A DNA stretch of 64,000 nucleotides from Albifimbria verrucaria (taxonomy: Eukaryota; Ascomycota; Sordariomycetes; Hypocreales; Stachybotryaceae): the NCBI GenBank assembly GCA_020081605.1, contig JAHREC010000011.1, positions 3,968,001 to 4,032,000 on the forward strand. Direction: 5' to 3'. Below are positions 20,736-31,965 of this stretch, one piece after another (the first letter of the stretch is position 1; each line of letters starts with the position of its first letter). The notes under the pieces are model-generated. The model searched no databases and had not been told where the DNA came from. It saw nothing but the letters and a program-made list of their open reading frames with translations. A program made the translations under genes and the position numbers.

Positions 20736-23507
20736 CTTGTCTCCGCTTTTATAACAAAATGCTCTGCAGCAGGGAGCATTTCCCCGCCGTCCTGACCCTT
20801 GGACCCTGTTCGAGCGACACTGCTATGCAGGTTGGGATTCTGCTGGGATATTGCCTGTCTCTTCCATCCAAGGCCGTCTGGCCAGACCGCACTATGACGC
20901 GCCGCCGGTAACACAAGCGGATGAGGGCTGGGTGGCTCCTAGAGGTTGTCGATTGCACGGGATCGAACGACGAACCTCACAGAGAGCCCCACCGCGGCTG
21001 AAGCCTGCTTCTCGACCTGGGAGCTACACGTGTGGAGGCGAATACGATGGAGAGGAGGGAGCAAGAACTTTTGAGGAACCGTGAGCGAATATGCTATGGT
21101 CGAACAGGAACTACGTCTGCGGGGTGCCGCAAGATGATCGGGTATCTTGCCGAAACGAGAGTCTAGGACGCCAAAGTGGCTCGTGTTCTGAGGAATGGGG
21201 AGGAGCAGACCCAATAGGCCTGGGACTGGGCGCACAAGGAGGCGTTTCTTGTAAGACGGGACCGACAGTCAATCAGAGTGGCGTGGTCGGGTGCGGATTG
21301 GGAGGCTCGTCGGGTCGCGCGACGGTCGAGGGCAGAGCGGGTAGAGCACCCTTCAAAAGGCCGAGCGCGGAGGGAGAAGGTCGGGACGGGTCAAAACCTC
21401 GAGGGGAGTGATGTATGATGTATGCAGCCAGCCGCGGCCCAAAGGACAGGTCGTCGCGTGAGACTGGGCGTCAGCTTCGACGTGCGGTAAGACTCGATGG
21501 TGGGTTTGCAGCGCCGGGAGGGACTTTGCAGGTATCGTCGTTGGTGGGCGAACAAGGGTTTGAACAAGAAAGAAAGACTCGGTCGGCTCCTGATCAGAGA
21601 TCGTCAGGTAGCTGAGGACGCCGTTGCAGATCACCGGGAGTGCAGACGTGCGCACCAATTGCAAGATGCCGAGGGTCGAGTACGGGAAAAGGTCGTCGTT
21701 GTGGTTGCGATTGAGTAATGGAGAGAAGGTCGTTGGCGAGAGAGTTGCAAGGTGAGCCTGAAGGGGTTAGCGCCATGGCGTAGCACGCACCGCACCGCAC
21801 GGCGCTGCAGCACAGCAAGGTAGGTACAGTACATGGTACCTACTAATGCTAGAAGACGAGTGGTGGTCATGAGCGACTCGCTTCGCTGCCACTGTCACTG
21901 CCACCATTTTCAGTGGTGCTCCAGACGCTGCTAAGCCCGGCCAAGGAGCCTTTGCTTCTAGTGCGTGAGGAACTGCGGGGTTTTCTTGGTGCGCGGCACC
22001 TAAAAGTCCCAGCCAAGTACAGTAGTCCTGCCTTGTTGCTCGCCTTTCCAATCCAGTGCAGCATGGCCAAGCAGCCGACTGGTACCTGCACACACAGGTA
22101 CTGTACCTTGCCCGCCCGCGTCTGGCTGGTCTCGCTGCTTGTCTGCCCTCGTACCAGCGCCCGTACCTGTACCTGCATGCCCCTGTCCATCGCTTGCCTG
22201 CCGCTGTATTGCAGGGCATCCTTCGCCTGTTCTCTCCACTGAAAAATATGTACCTGCCTGTTCCCTTTCGCCCTGTCTCGCTACAGATAGGGAAACGAAA
22301 CGAGGGGAACCGGAATTTCTCGCAAGCGTCGGTTCTCCCACAAGCACGAGGCAGCGGGACCCGAAGGCCAATACCGAGTACCACGGCGCAACGAAGCCGA
22401 CACGCACCCGGCCAGATTGGCATGCCAATGGAACGGGACCTTATCGTGTGTACTGCTACAAGCTGACTGGGACCCAACGGCCTTGCCAGCTAATGCAGGC
22501 CGACGTCCTAGGTACAGCTACTGTCATCCGAACTTTTGAGCAGTCACTTTTTCTATATCCATCCGCTGGAGCGAAGGCCTCTCATGGTGGAGCTGGCTTT
22601 GCCGAGGTTAGGAACCGTGTGTATTTACGTATTTACCTCGTATGTAAGGCACGTAGAGTGTTGCTCGTGCCTCGTCACTTCGAAAACACCACCTGTGACC
22701 ACCCAAGCATATCCTACGTTGCAAGAATCCGTGATGGCCAGCCGAGAAACGCAAATCATGCCCAAAATTACCAGCCCAGTGGTTGGACTAGGCCTTGTGC
22801 AACACTAACTCAGCAAGGAATTTTCTTATGGGGTTAGATAAAGAGACTAGTCTATGTAGTTACGTATTTGGAAATCCATAATACCCTCCTGGCTCTTGGG
22901 TACGGACGACATCCGAGCTATCGGAACTGGCCCACCTCAAGCAATCGCGTCTTTGATGAAGCTAGTTGCATCAGCGCCAAGTCCTTCCCTTGACTGCACC
23001 TGCAGTCCAAATTCTCGTGCGCCTCAGTTGTGAGGGCGCTGTGTGGCTGACACTTGAGTGTCTCTGCGTACGTTGCGTTACGCAGGATATAGACCCAGCC
23101 CTTGGGACTGTCCTCTGGCTGGGTTCCCCAACAGATTCGCTCAAGAGGTCCACCGTACCGCATGTAGCCGCAAATCTACACGCCTGATCGTCCTTGTTCC
23201 GCCTGTCCTTCTTATCCTCATTAGGTAGTCCATCACGAGCGATATCCGATCGCAACCATACATCCGTTATGACGCCCGCAGTCCTCCTCTCTCGCCAGCG
23301 CGCGCTCGCAAAGTGAGCCTCGAATGGCGATGTTAAGTTGACGCGGTGCGACCAGGTCTCGTATCCAACGCCTGACAGCCTGTCCTGTAATTACCTGGTT
23401 ACATGGCATGCGTGGGGCTGCAGATGCAAGGTCGATGCGTCCTCAGACACGCATCGGACCGTGCTTTGAGACCCAAATGCAATGCAGATCCTGCTGCACA
23501 ACTCGCC
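20736..23507. other. Long intergenic region: AcuK promoter and MFS 3' side
   Basis: About 2.8 kb without a supported gene. It is rich in GTACC/TACCT motifs (21820-21843, 22078-22180) and in C/T stretches. Many overlapping frames exist but none has family resemblance. A long promoter is usual for a carbon-source regulator. Confidence 0.5.
21820..21843. repeat. 8-bp inverted repeat GTAGGTAC/GTACCTAC
   Basis: The arms at 21820-21827 and 21836-21843 are perfectly complementary, with an 8-base spacer. It lies about 1.1 kb upstream of the AcuK start. Confidence 0.75.
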
Positions 23508-25664
23508 TCAGTTCTTGGCGAATCGGCTCCTTGCTCTGATCTTCTTGCCGTACTTGAAGAAGATGTACGGGAAGGGCATCATGGCAATGGACACGAAGCC
23601 CAGCAACGATGAAGCCCACTGATATCCCAGCTTCTCGTACATTTGGTTTCCGAACAGAGGGAACGAAGCTATAAGTGCACGTTAGCATTGATACAGAGAT
23701 ATGGGCACCACACGGCCCCATGGTATGGAATCTTACCAGCAAAGGCACATCGCACAAAGGCATTGGCAGCAAGGGCGCTGGCAGCATAGGTGGGATACGC
23801 ATCGACCTGTTCGGTACCTGTTAGTGAGGTGCTCCTCATAACACCACGAGTCGACCAGGAACTCACGAGAAACGTAAAGATGCCGGTGAAAACCAGGATG
23901 ACCCTAGAAGAGCAGAAAGTGTTAGCAACTCACGTTCCGCAGGTAAATCAGAGAGTAACCACAGTTGAAACGTCCGAGGACTGACAAAGCAGTGACTAAA
24001 AGCCATGCTTGTTTTTCTCCAAGCAACTGCAGGGCGCCCGTGTTCGCCACCAAGTTGCATACTCACAACTGGTATTGATGATGAGGGCCACGGCAGCATA
24101 AGACACTTGGCAGGGAGGTGCACTTGCGAACTCCCGGATGTCTCACATATATCTCACAGCAGACGTAGTGGTACGTGGGGGTGATTGGTCGTGTTACTTA
24201 CCCAGCTCCAAAAATGGCTGATCCAATAATGGGCACGATCCAGTGCACCCATGGATACGTCGACCAACCAAACATGAAAATACCAATGGGGGCAAGCAAG
24301 GCACCGAAGATGACGGGAGGTAGACGGAACTCAGGCTCGCTGGCGCCCTCAACACCTGTCTCTCGTGACAGCTTGGCCATCAGGCCCAAGCGTATGCGGT
24401 ACCACACGGAATCGGTGGCGATGGCCAATATCATGCCCACGCCAATACCCGCAAATGATAGGCCGACCTGCCACAGGTTGAACCCATGGGTTTCTCGGAA
24501 AACCAGAGGGAATGCACCGAAGAAGAGGTACAAGATACCCAGGAGGAAAGCTGAGTACACGTCGAGGAGGAGGCACATGTACTCGAACATGAGCAGCTCA
24601 AACGGCCGAAGAAGTGAGAGAGTAACCGCCTTGGCCACAGACTTGCTCACCTTCTCCGTAGGGGCAAGCCATCTCTCGTCGCCTGTCTCCTTGCGAAGCT
24701 TCTGAGCTTTCTTCTTGAGCAGAATGGGGTCTAGAAATCTGTTAGTTTCGCGGCACACGCTCGAGTACTAGGTGCAGATACGTACGGAAAGTCTCGGGGA
24801 CGAGGAAGATGATGGACAGCCAGAGCACGGAGCTCCAGATGAGCATGACCCAGAACGTCCACCTCCAGTGGGTGAAGTAGTTGATGAAACCACCAAGCAG
24901 AGGTCCAACACTGGGGCCGATGAAGGGCGCAATCGAGAACAGTGCCATGGGCGCCTGCAGCGACTCCTTGGGGAAGAGATCGCCAACCGTACCGCCAGAC
25001 ACGGCCAAGAAAGCGCTACCCGAGAAACCGTCGAGGAAACGAGTGACGAGTATAGTGGCCATGCCAGGCGCGACCGCTTGTGGGATATTCCAGATGACGA
25101 AGAAGCCCCATGAGATGAGGTAGATGGGTCGACGACCATAAAACTCACTCAGAGGACCCAACAACATGGGGCCCAGGGCGATACCACAGACGTACGTTGT
25201 CAAACCGAGAATAGAGACTATTCTTGAGCTGTGGAACTCCTCCTCCATTTGCGCGTAAGTGGCTGTGTAAATGGAACTGGCATTGGTGCTGTTTGTAACA
25301 AGTTAGCAGACATTCCACGGGGCGCGCGTTTGGGGTTGTCACTTACACGCAGAAACTGGCGCTGGCGACGATGATGGTAATCAGCCATTTCCTGGCCTTG
25401 CTGAAGCTGCGTGGGCACAAGGGATCATTGTCACCGCCGTCCCAGGACACCTCGAAAGGGTCCTTGTCTGTCGGAGCGCGCGCCTGTTCCATATCTGGCT
25501 TTTCCTTGGCGGTGGGACCGGCGTGGTCAGAGTTGCTGCTGCTGTTGTTTTGCGTGCTGGATATCGAACTCCTATGCGAGTTCTCCTCGGCAGGGCCACT
25601 CGCGCCTGGCCCCTGCTCAAAATTTCTGTTGCCTTCCACGAGGTCGCGTGGTTGTTGCGACATG
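23508..25664 (-). CDS. MFS transporter, DHA1 drug/polyamine:H+ antiporter type (FLU1/TPO-like)
   Basis: The start is MSQQPRDLVEG at 25664; an in-frame ATG 44 bases upstream is less likely. A hydrophilic, Ser/Asn/Glu-rich N-terminus precedes SWDGGDNDPLCPRSF, a signature of this fungal DHA1 subgroup. The first helix is split by an intron after ASASFCV. Loop 2-3 shows LGPLSEFYGRRPIYL (motif A) and TM5 has GPSVGPLLGGF (antiporter motif C). The central loop is HPILLKKKAQKLRKETGDERW. The C-terminal half runs VDAYPTYAASALAANAFVR to FPLFGNQMYEKLGYQWA. Several introns interrupt it, including one of 298 bp (24201-23904). All joins keep frame, with no sequencing break. The protein should export drugs or polyamines at the plasma membrane; the substrate is not readable. 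Confidence 0.9.
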
Positions 25665-26186
25665 GTTGGTCGGCTTCGACGTGGGTGAAGGTTCGGCGAT
25701 AAGAACAATATGTGCAGTCAGTGGTGTAAGGCACAACTTGGTACTGTTGGAAACTGCAATGTTTTCGAATACAGACTTGTCGAGGTCTTGGCTGCAAGAA
25801 CCGTCCATGGGCAGCGAGTCTTGGCGAGGAAACGGCCATTTTATCACGAAAGGTGATCAGGCGATATTTCTAAGCTGGCATCCGATGCGTCATTGCATGG
25901 TAAACGCCGATAGGCACGGGCCCGGGTATATTGTGACGAGTGGCCGGGGGTAAGGCGGGATGACGATGTTGGCTTGGGAACGCACAGCTCCCGTCGTCGC
26001 ATCGTTTCTTTTAGGGCGGCTCATGGCCGTATCAGGGCAGATAGGGTGGCATTGTCTACGTAGTGCTGTGTGAGCCGCCCACCGCGTGCCACAGCCCGTC
26101 TGCCGATTTCCCGGCCGGGCTGCCAAGAACAGGAACGACCGTCCCAGTCCGGGGTCCATGGCCAGACCCCTATGCCAAGGGGCTGT

Positions 26187-26216
26187 CAGAGGGTGCCAGA
26201 GGGTGCCAGAGGGTGC
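26187..26216. repeat. Three tandem copies of CAGAGGGTGC
   Basis: Three exact 10-base units, followed by weaker AGGGAGC-type copies to about 26247. It lies in the MFS promoter region. Confidence 0.85.
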
Positions 26217-26248
26217 CTAAGGGAGCCTCAAGGGAGCTCGAAGGGGCG

Positions 26249-26266
26249 GATAACGTTGATAACGTT
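26249..26266. repeat. Two tandem copies of GATAACGTT
   Basis: Two exact 9-base units. Each holds a palindromic AACGTT and a GATAA core, the core recognised by GATA-type zinc finger factors. They lie just downstream of the CAGAGGGTGC repeat. Confidence 0.8.
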
Positions 26267-26715
26267 ACGGTAGGGCTGACAAACACTCGGCTCCCTTGCG
26301 CTTCAACGGCACTCGTTTAACTCCGATCGGCGTTGAGCTGCCCTCACCACCACAAAGACAATTTACCATCGCCGAAACTTAACAATGAGCCCCTGCATTC
26401 CGTTTACAGCTTTATAATTACCATCGCGTCCAGTGCCGGTACCCGCTTTTACTGTTGGTTTTGAAGCTTTCTCGTATTTCTAAATGTGATAGATTGTCTT
26501 CATTTCGTTGCCGTTCGCTTGCAGCATCAAGCTTGATGCACATCTACTATATGCTATGTAAGAGTTATGTACGCATGCTCATAAGCATTATCCCAAATGC
26601 TATCGAAACCAAGCCCAGGCCATGCAACGCCAAAAGTGAAAGAAAAAAACCAAAACAACAGTCCTGTCCATCCCTTACATATTTACAACCCACATGATCA
26701 AACAATTGTCCTTCT

Positions 26716-28792
26716 CTACTCGTATTCGGGCAGTCCTTGCTTCTCGAAATCAGGCACGTCCGCATCGCAGTTGAACTCCCGCTCGTAGGCCTTCTCTGGC
26801 AGGATACCGAGCTTCAGCCCCGTCTCGTAGCTCCACAGGGCCGCGCTCTCCGTCTTCCACGTCCAATAGAACCAGCCCCAGCCCTTCTCGAAGCTGTGCA
26901 TCTGCGCCTCGGCGAACATCTTGAGGAACTTGCGGTATTCCTTGCTCCACTTATCCGGGCCCGCGTTGAACCGGGAGCATGTGCACCGGTCGTCTTTTGT
27001 GGGGCATCGCGGAGTGAGAATCGACGTCTTCTCGTCGCCCGTGTTGAGGGTGCCCTCCCAGCGGTTGCCCCAGCCCACGTTGGTCAGGTGCTTGGCGCAG
27101 TCGCTGTCGGCTTGGGACCACTCCGCGAAGATGGTCGGGCCGTAACCCCTGCTGCGGTCCATGCTCAGCTCTGCCTGCTCGGTCCATCCCTTGCAGGCGT
27201 ACTCGACCTTTTTTGCGGGTGAAATCAATCTGGTTTTCGTTGAAGATGACGTATTGGTGCACGTCCAACACCATGTCATCGTAACCGGGCATCAACCCCT
27301 GCCAGTTGTCCAGCCCCATGAACCCGTCGCCAAAAATAACGAGAGCCTTAACGCCATTGTCTCGAATCTTCTTGTACGCAGTCTCCGTCCAACTAACAAC
27401 TTCGCTGGTTTTCAGAAACGTCATGCGCGGCTCGTTGCACAGTCCGTAATGCGTGATAATATTCTTGTAGCGGTCCTGCGCGAAAAACTTGGACAGGCGG
27501 TCGTGCACATCAAGTGCGCGTTTTGCATTTGTTTGGCCATCGGTGCCGTTGAGCCACCCAATCTGTCCCCACCGACCACTGTGGTTCCATCCGTTCTGAC
27601 TTCCTGGAATGCCGTGAATGTCGAGGTTGACGCGGAGCCCGTATTTCCGACACCATTCGATGGCCCGGAGGAGATAACGCCACGATGTGCGGAAAATGTA
27701 TGGGTCGCCGTCGTAGGTCTCCACAGCCCAGTAGTTGTAGCCGATTCTCACATGGTCTAAACCGGCGGCTTGAATGTCGCGGAAGGTGTCCTCAGTGACA
27801 AAACTGGCGTAATGGTCTTCCATTACCTTGGCTGCTTTAGGGCCAAGTTGTTTCATCAGGGTGTATTCGTCGATGATTCCTAGCTTGGGGTCGTATTCAA
27901 AGAGCGATGGTGTAATGAAAGGCTCTAGGTAGAGCCATCCACCCACATTAACACCCCGAGCAGGTCTTTTGTCGTAAGATCCCCAATCTTCGTCCAATGC
28001 AGGCACTTTGTCGTTGGCTCTTGTTGAATCGTCCCACTCGCTGAAGAGTCCCATGACAGGTAAGTCGCCAACAGTCTCGTCGGTAAATGTGACGTTGAAA
28101 TCCTCCGTTGTGGCCCAAGTCCATGGATCAAGGTAGGTATTCTGCCACTTCTCCGGGATCTCGCTGCGGTCTTTGCCGTCCAAGTTTGAGGCTTCATCTG
28201 ATGAGCCTGAGTCGTCAGAGTCCTTGGACTTTTTCTGGCTAACAACAACGGCAACAACGATAATTATAATCAATACGACAACCGCACACCCGATACCAAT
28301 CCCTGTGAAATTGTTAGCCATCCATCAGTCGGCAGCGGGTTTTGTTCGACTTACAAAGTTTCTTTCTGTTCTTTTTCGGTGCCGGCCGTTGATAGAAATC
28401 TGCCTTTTCGTAACTCTCCTCGCTCCAAGCCCCTCCTCTTAATCCTGTAGGGGCCCTCCCTCTTCCACAATGGCTCCGCTGACCACTCTTTTCTTGCCTC
28501 TGTGTTTTTCTCGTGGTAATCGGTCTGGATGTTGCGCCGCCGCTCTATAGTCTTCTCGTCTCACTCGTTTGTCTCGTTCCGATCGGTGCTTGTGGCGGGC
28601 TTGCTCCTTGTTGAGCTGCGCCAATGCGTTCGCCGACAAGGCATTTGACCTCCTTCCGCTACCGCTATCGTCGGATGACGTCTCGGGTCGTGATGTCTTA
28701 GATCTTCGCTTTTTATGTTGATGGTTCCTCGAGGACTCTCCGTGCCCGTCTCGGTGCCGGTGCTTGGACCGCGATGATTCCTTCGGCGCCAT
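26716..28792 (-). CDS. exgD: Membrane-anchored GH5 exo-1,3-beta-glucanase (type II membrane protein)
   Basis: The gene starts at 28792 with a long cytosolic tail, very basic and Ser/His/Arg-rich (MAPKESSRSKHRHRD), and an intron at about 28365-28314. A single transmembrane segment follows (IGIGCAVVVLIIIIVVAVVV), then a Ser/Asp-rich linker and a GH5 domain. Visible landmarks are RGVNVGGWLYLEP, DHVRIGYNYWAV, VNLDIHGIPGSQNGWNHSG, the acid/base glutamate in HYGLCNEP and the likely nucleophile in IFAEWS. The enzyme trims beta-1,3-glucan at the cell surface during wall remodelling. Two frame breaks occur: one base missing at 28454-28456 (CCC), which would otherwise cut off the N-terminal 117 residues as a separate protein, and one extra base in the T run 27209-27214. 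The second is the only clear insertion in the window. Confidence 0.9.
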
Positions 28793-29190
28793 TGAATCGT
28801 TGTTGTATCATTACTCCATTAGAACCTAAACACAAAACAAAAACTCGAACACGTCCTGCTTGGTTTTGAAGGTGCACTCCACGTCAACTGTGGAGGCTGT
28901 ACAAGGCTTGGTATCCAATTTCTTGGTTTAGCGCGACCTTGGCCAGCATTGGCAGTTGGCAGGGCAACAATCATTATCGCTATCTTATCAAGAATCTGGA
29001 GAAGAGCCGGGGAGGGGCATGACCGACGCCATACACCGAGATAGGCCGCGACAAGCCGAGCTAGTATTGTATAACCTCCGCGGCCATCCGTCCATCATGA
29101 CACTGAACCCGCCGAGATCCATCCTGGCAGTTTGATTGTCTCTCTGGTTTTTCTGTCTCGTCAGAATCATTCAGCGTTGACGAAATCGCC
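28793..29190. promoter_or_regulatory. Divergent promoter of exgD and the E1 beta gene
   Basis: 398 bases lie between divergent start codons. Both core promoters must be here; no specific site is identified. Confidence 0.5.
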
Positions 29191-30446
29191 ATGATGAAGC
29201 GTCAGCTCCTCCGTCAATGTTCAAGGGCCCTAGCGGGTTCCAGCCCCTCATACTCTGGTCGTGTTCTGAGCCGCCGTGGCTACTCAACACATCCTCCAAG
29301 TGCAAGGTTGAATCTCCCCATTGACTACAGCGCAACTCCTCTTCTTGCGCATGGCTCTCAAGCAGCGCTTGGCAACCAGGAGTTGCCACCTGACGTTCGC
29401 AATGGGCCGACTAAGAAGATGAACCTCTTCCAAGCAATCAACGACACACTGGGCATCGCGTTGGCAGAAGATGAAAATGTCCTGATCTTTGGAGAGGATG
29501 TGGCCTTTGGTGGTGTTTTCCGATGCACAATGAAGTTACAAGAGACGTATGGTAGCGAGAGGGTGTTCAACACGCCATTGTCCGAGCAGGGTATCTTGGG
29601 CTTCGCTGTCGGTCTCGCTGCTGAGGGCCAACGTCCGGTGGCTGAGATTCAGTTTGCGGACTATGTCTTCCCGCCTTTGACCAGCTTGTCAACGAGGCGG
29701 CAAAGGTGCGGTACCGAGAGGGTGCCACCGGCCGCAACGTCGGATCTTTGACTGTTCGCATGCCTGCTGGCGGTGTAGGCCATGGTGGATTGTATCACTC
29801 ACAATCTCCCGAAGCCGTCTTCACCCATATCCCTGGTCTCCGGGTTATCATGCCTAGGTCACCAATTCAGGCCAAAGGTCTTCTTCTAGCAGCAATCCGG
29901 TCCAATGACCCATGTCTCTTCTTGGAGCCCAAGATTCTGTATCGAGCAGCGGTTGAAAATGTCCCCGTGGCACCGTATGAGCTACCTTTGTCCAAGGCAG
30001 AGGTAGTCAAAGAAGGAAAGGACATTACCATTATTTCTTATGGCCAGCCGATATATACGTGCCTGGCAGCTATCCGCAAAGCAGAGGAGGACTTCGGCAT
30101 CACAGCCGAGCTCGTGGATTTGAGGACAGTATATCCATGGGATAAGCAAACAGTATTTGAAAGCGTACGAAAGACTGGCAGGGCCATGGTCGTTCACGAG
30201 TCGTGTCTCAATGCTGGTGTCGGAGCAGAAGTGGCGGCAGCTATTCAAGGAGACAAAGACACATTCCTCCGGTTGGAAGCACCCGTGTCGCGAGTTACCG
30301 GCTGGGATATTCACAACCCACTCATTTTCGAAAAGTACCACATTCCTGACGTTGCCAGTAAGTGATTGATTGAATGTCTTCAGATTTGCATTGCTAACTT
30401 TGTTGCAGGGATTTACGATAGAATCAAGACTCTCCTTGACTACTAG
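29191..30446 (+). CDS. Branched-chain 2-oxoacid dehydrogenase E1 component, beta subunit
   Basis: With the alpha subunit it forms the thiamine-diphosphate E1 enzyme that decarboxylates 2-oxo acids from valine, leucine and isoleucine in the mitochondrial matrix. A basic presequence ([16 protein letters not shown]) is followed by a transketolase pyrimidine-binding domain: [76 protein letters not shown]. The C-terminal transketolase domain runs [25 protein letters not shown] and RVTGWD. The GGVFR and HSQSPEA versions favour the branched-chain rather than the pyruvate enzyme. One intron lies near the end (about 30360-30408); the last exon reads [11 protein letters not shown]. The frame breaks once, at the CCC of 29670-29672; one added C gives [15 protein letters not shown]. 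Confidence 0.93.
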
Positions 30447-30825
30447 AACTAGAAGGCTGGACCAGCTCAAGGATACGGCGTCCTACCTTGACAAACCTTT
30501 GGTGTGGAATTAGTTGCAATTTTTGTAAATAGGCATGACATTTATGGTAGCATAGCCCTTGGCAAAAGCAAGATATCAAGAACAACAGCAATGCACAAAG
30601 ATGAAGACGTAGAAGCAAGTCAGTTATTGGAGTACTTATGTTGACGTGGTGATTTATGCTAGAAAAGATGTATAGCGCTAGCACTATGGCCAACACTGAA
30701 GCTGCCCCTCCCTGTGACCACCCCGCCCCCATGGTTTCATCTCACACTCCACCTCCTGATGACGAACTGTTGATACGATAGCGCCGGTCATTATTGTCTT
30801 TTCAACAGCAATCAAAGCATCCAGC
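30447..30825. other. Intergenic between E1 beta and capping protein
   Basis: 379 bases of 3' region plus promoter; no gene seen. Confidence 0.5.
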
Positions 30826-31965
30826 ATGTCGCACCTAGACACGGTCGCGTCCTTCGTTGAAGGCGCGCCTCCCGGAGAGGTACCAAGGAACTGAGCTTCT
30901 TCCTGTCAGACCCACGCTAACGATGCTATCCACAGCTCGCAGATGTCGTGGCCGGTACGATGATGCAAATGTCCGCACTTCCCGAATAGCAATTGACGTG
31001 CGAGTCACAGATATCAAGACCTTGACGCTGGACACGCCGAATATCGTTTCCGAGCTTGCGCCGGCCTTCGAGAAGTACAACGAGGAGCAGTTCGCGACGG
31101 TGAAGCTGCCTGGTAGCAGCCAGCAGGTCAGTTTGGAGCCCTTCGCTGGAGGGAGCTTCAGTTCGCTGATCGAATCGACGGATAGGTTGTAATTAGCTCG
31201 CATAATTCTCTTGGTGATGGCCGCTACTACGATGTCGAGAGCTCGTCCAGCTTTGCGTTCGATCACACAACCCAGGTACGCTCACTAGACTAGCAAAGGG
31301 ATTGATGCGAGCTAACAACTGAACAGAAAGCCAGCTCGGTGCAGAGTTACGTCCTCGAAGGAGCTCAAGCAGACCTTACGTATGTTTAGAAGTTGCACAC
31401 CAACCAACCATTACTAACCGGAATGTAGCAAATCGACACTGAAGAGCGTGGCAAGCTACGCTAAGGAGCACTTCCCGAATGCCGCTTATGGTGTTTACCC
31501 GATCGAATCCGACTCGAAGATTGCCATTGTCATTGTGTCAAACAAATACAGCCCCAATAACTACTGGTAAGCTTGCAAGCCTGCATCGGCAGGAATCCAC
31601 AGCTTACAATATTCAGGAATGGTCGATGGAGGTCGCTCTACATCTTTGACCCCTCCAGTGGAAGCCTTGATGGCAGTGTCAAGGTTGATGTGCACTACTA
31701 CGAGGATGGCAACGTACGGTTGCTGACCAACAAGGCCGTTACGGCTCAGGTTTCCTCGGGCACAGGTGCCGGCATCGCCAAGGAAATCGCAGCTGCAGAG
31801 AAGAAGTATCAGGAGGACCTGAACAAGGGGTTCGTGAGCCTTAGCGAGGGTGCCTTCAAGGGCCTGCGCAGGCAACTGCCAGTAACGAGACAGAAGATTG
31901 AGTGGGACAAGGTAACTGGCTACCGATTGGGCCAGGATATTGGAGGTGGTAGCGGTAAGAGGTAG
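30826..31965 (+). CDS. CAP1: F-actin-capping protein subunit alpha
   Basis: Seven exons: 30826-30879, 30936-30954, 31011-31126, 31186-31275, 31327-31379, 31429-31566 and 31617-31965. All have GT-AG introns of about 49-60 bases, and the frame is intact. The protein begins MSHLDTVASFVEGAPPGELADVVADI and includes YNEEQFATVKLPG, SHNSLGDGRYYDVESSSSFAFDHTTQ, YSPNNYWNGRWRS and VHYYEDGNVRLLT, diagnostic of the alpha subunit. The C-terminal tentacle (RRQLPVTRQKIEWDKVTGYRLGQDI) is complete. The alpha/beta heterodimer caps actin filament barbed ends in cortical patches. Exon 2 is only 19 bases. The length of about 270 residues is normal. Confidence 0.96.

Larger units (their letters stand above)
25665..26715. 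other. MFS promoter region and glucanase 3' end
   Basis: About 1.05 kb with no supported gene. It contains two small tandem repeats (listed separately) about 520-600 bases before the transporter start. Confidence 0.5.

Noticed and set aside
20945..20985. Possible minus-strand tRNA around GTTCGATCCCG
   Set aside because: No cloverleaf can be drawn; stems do not pair.
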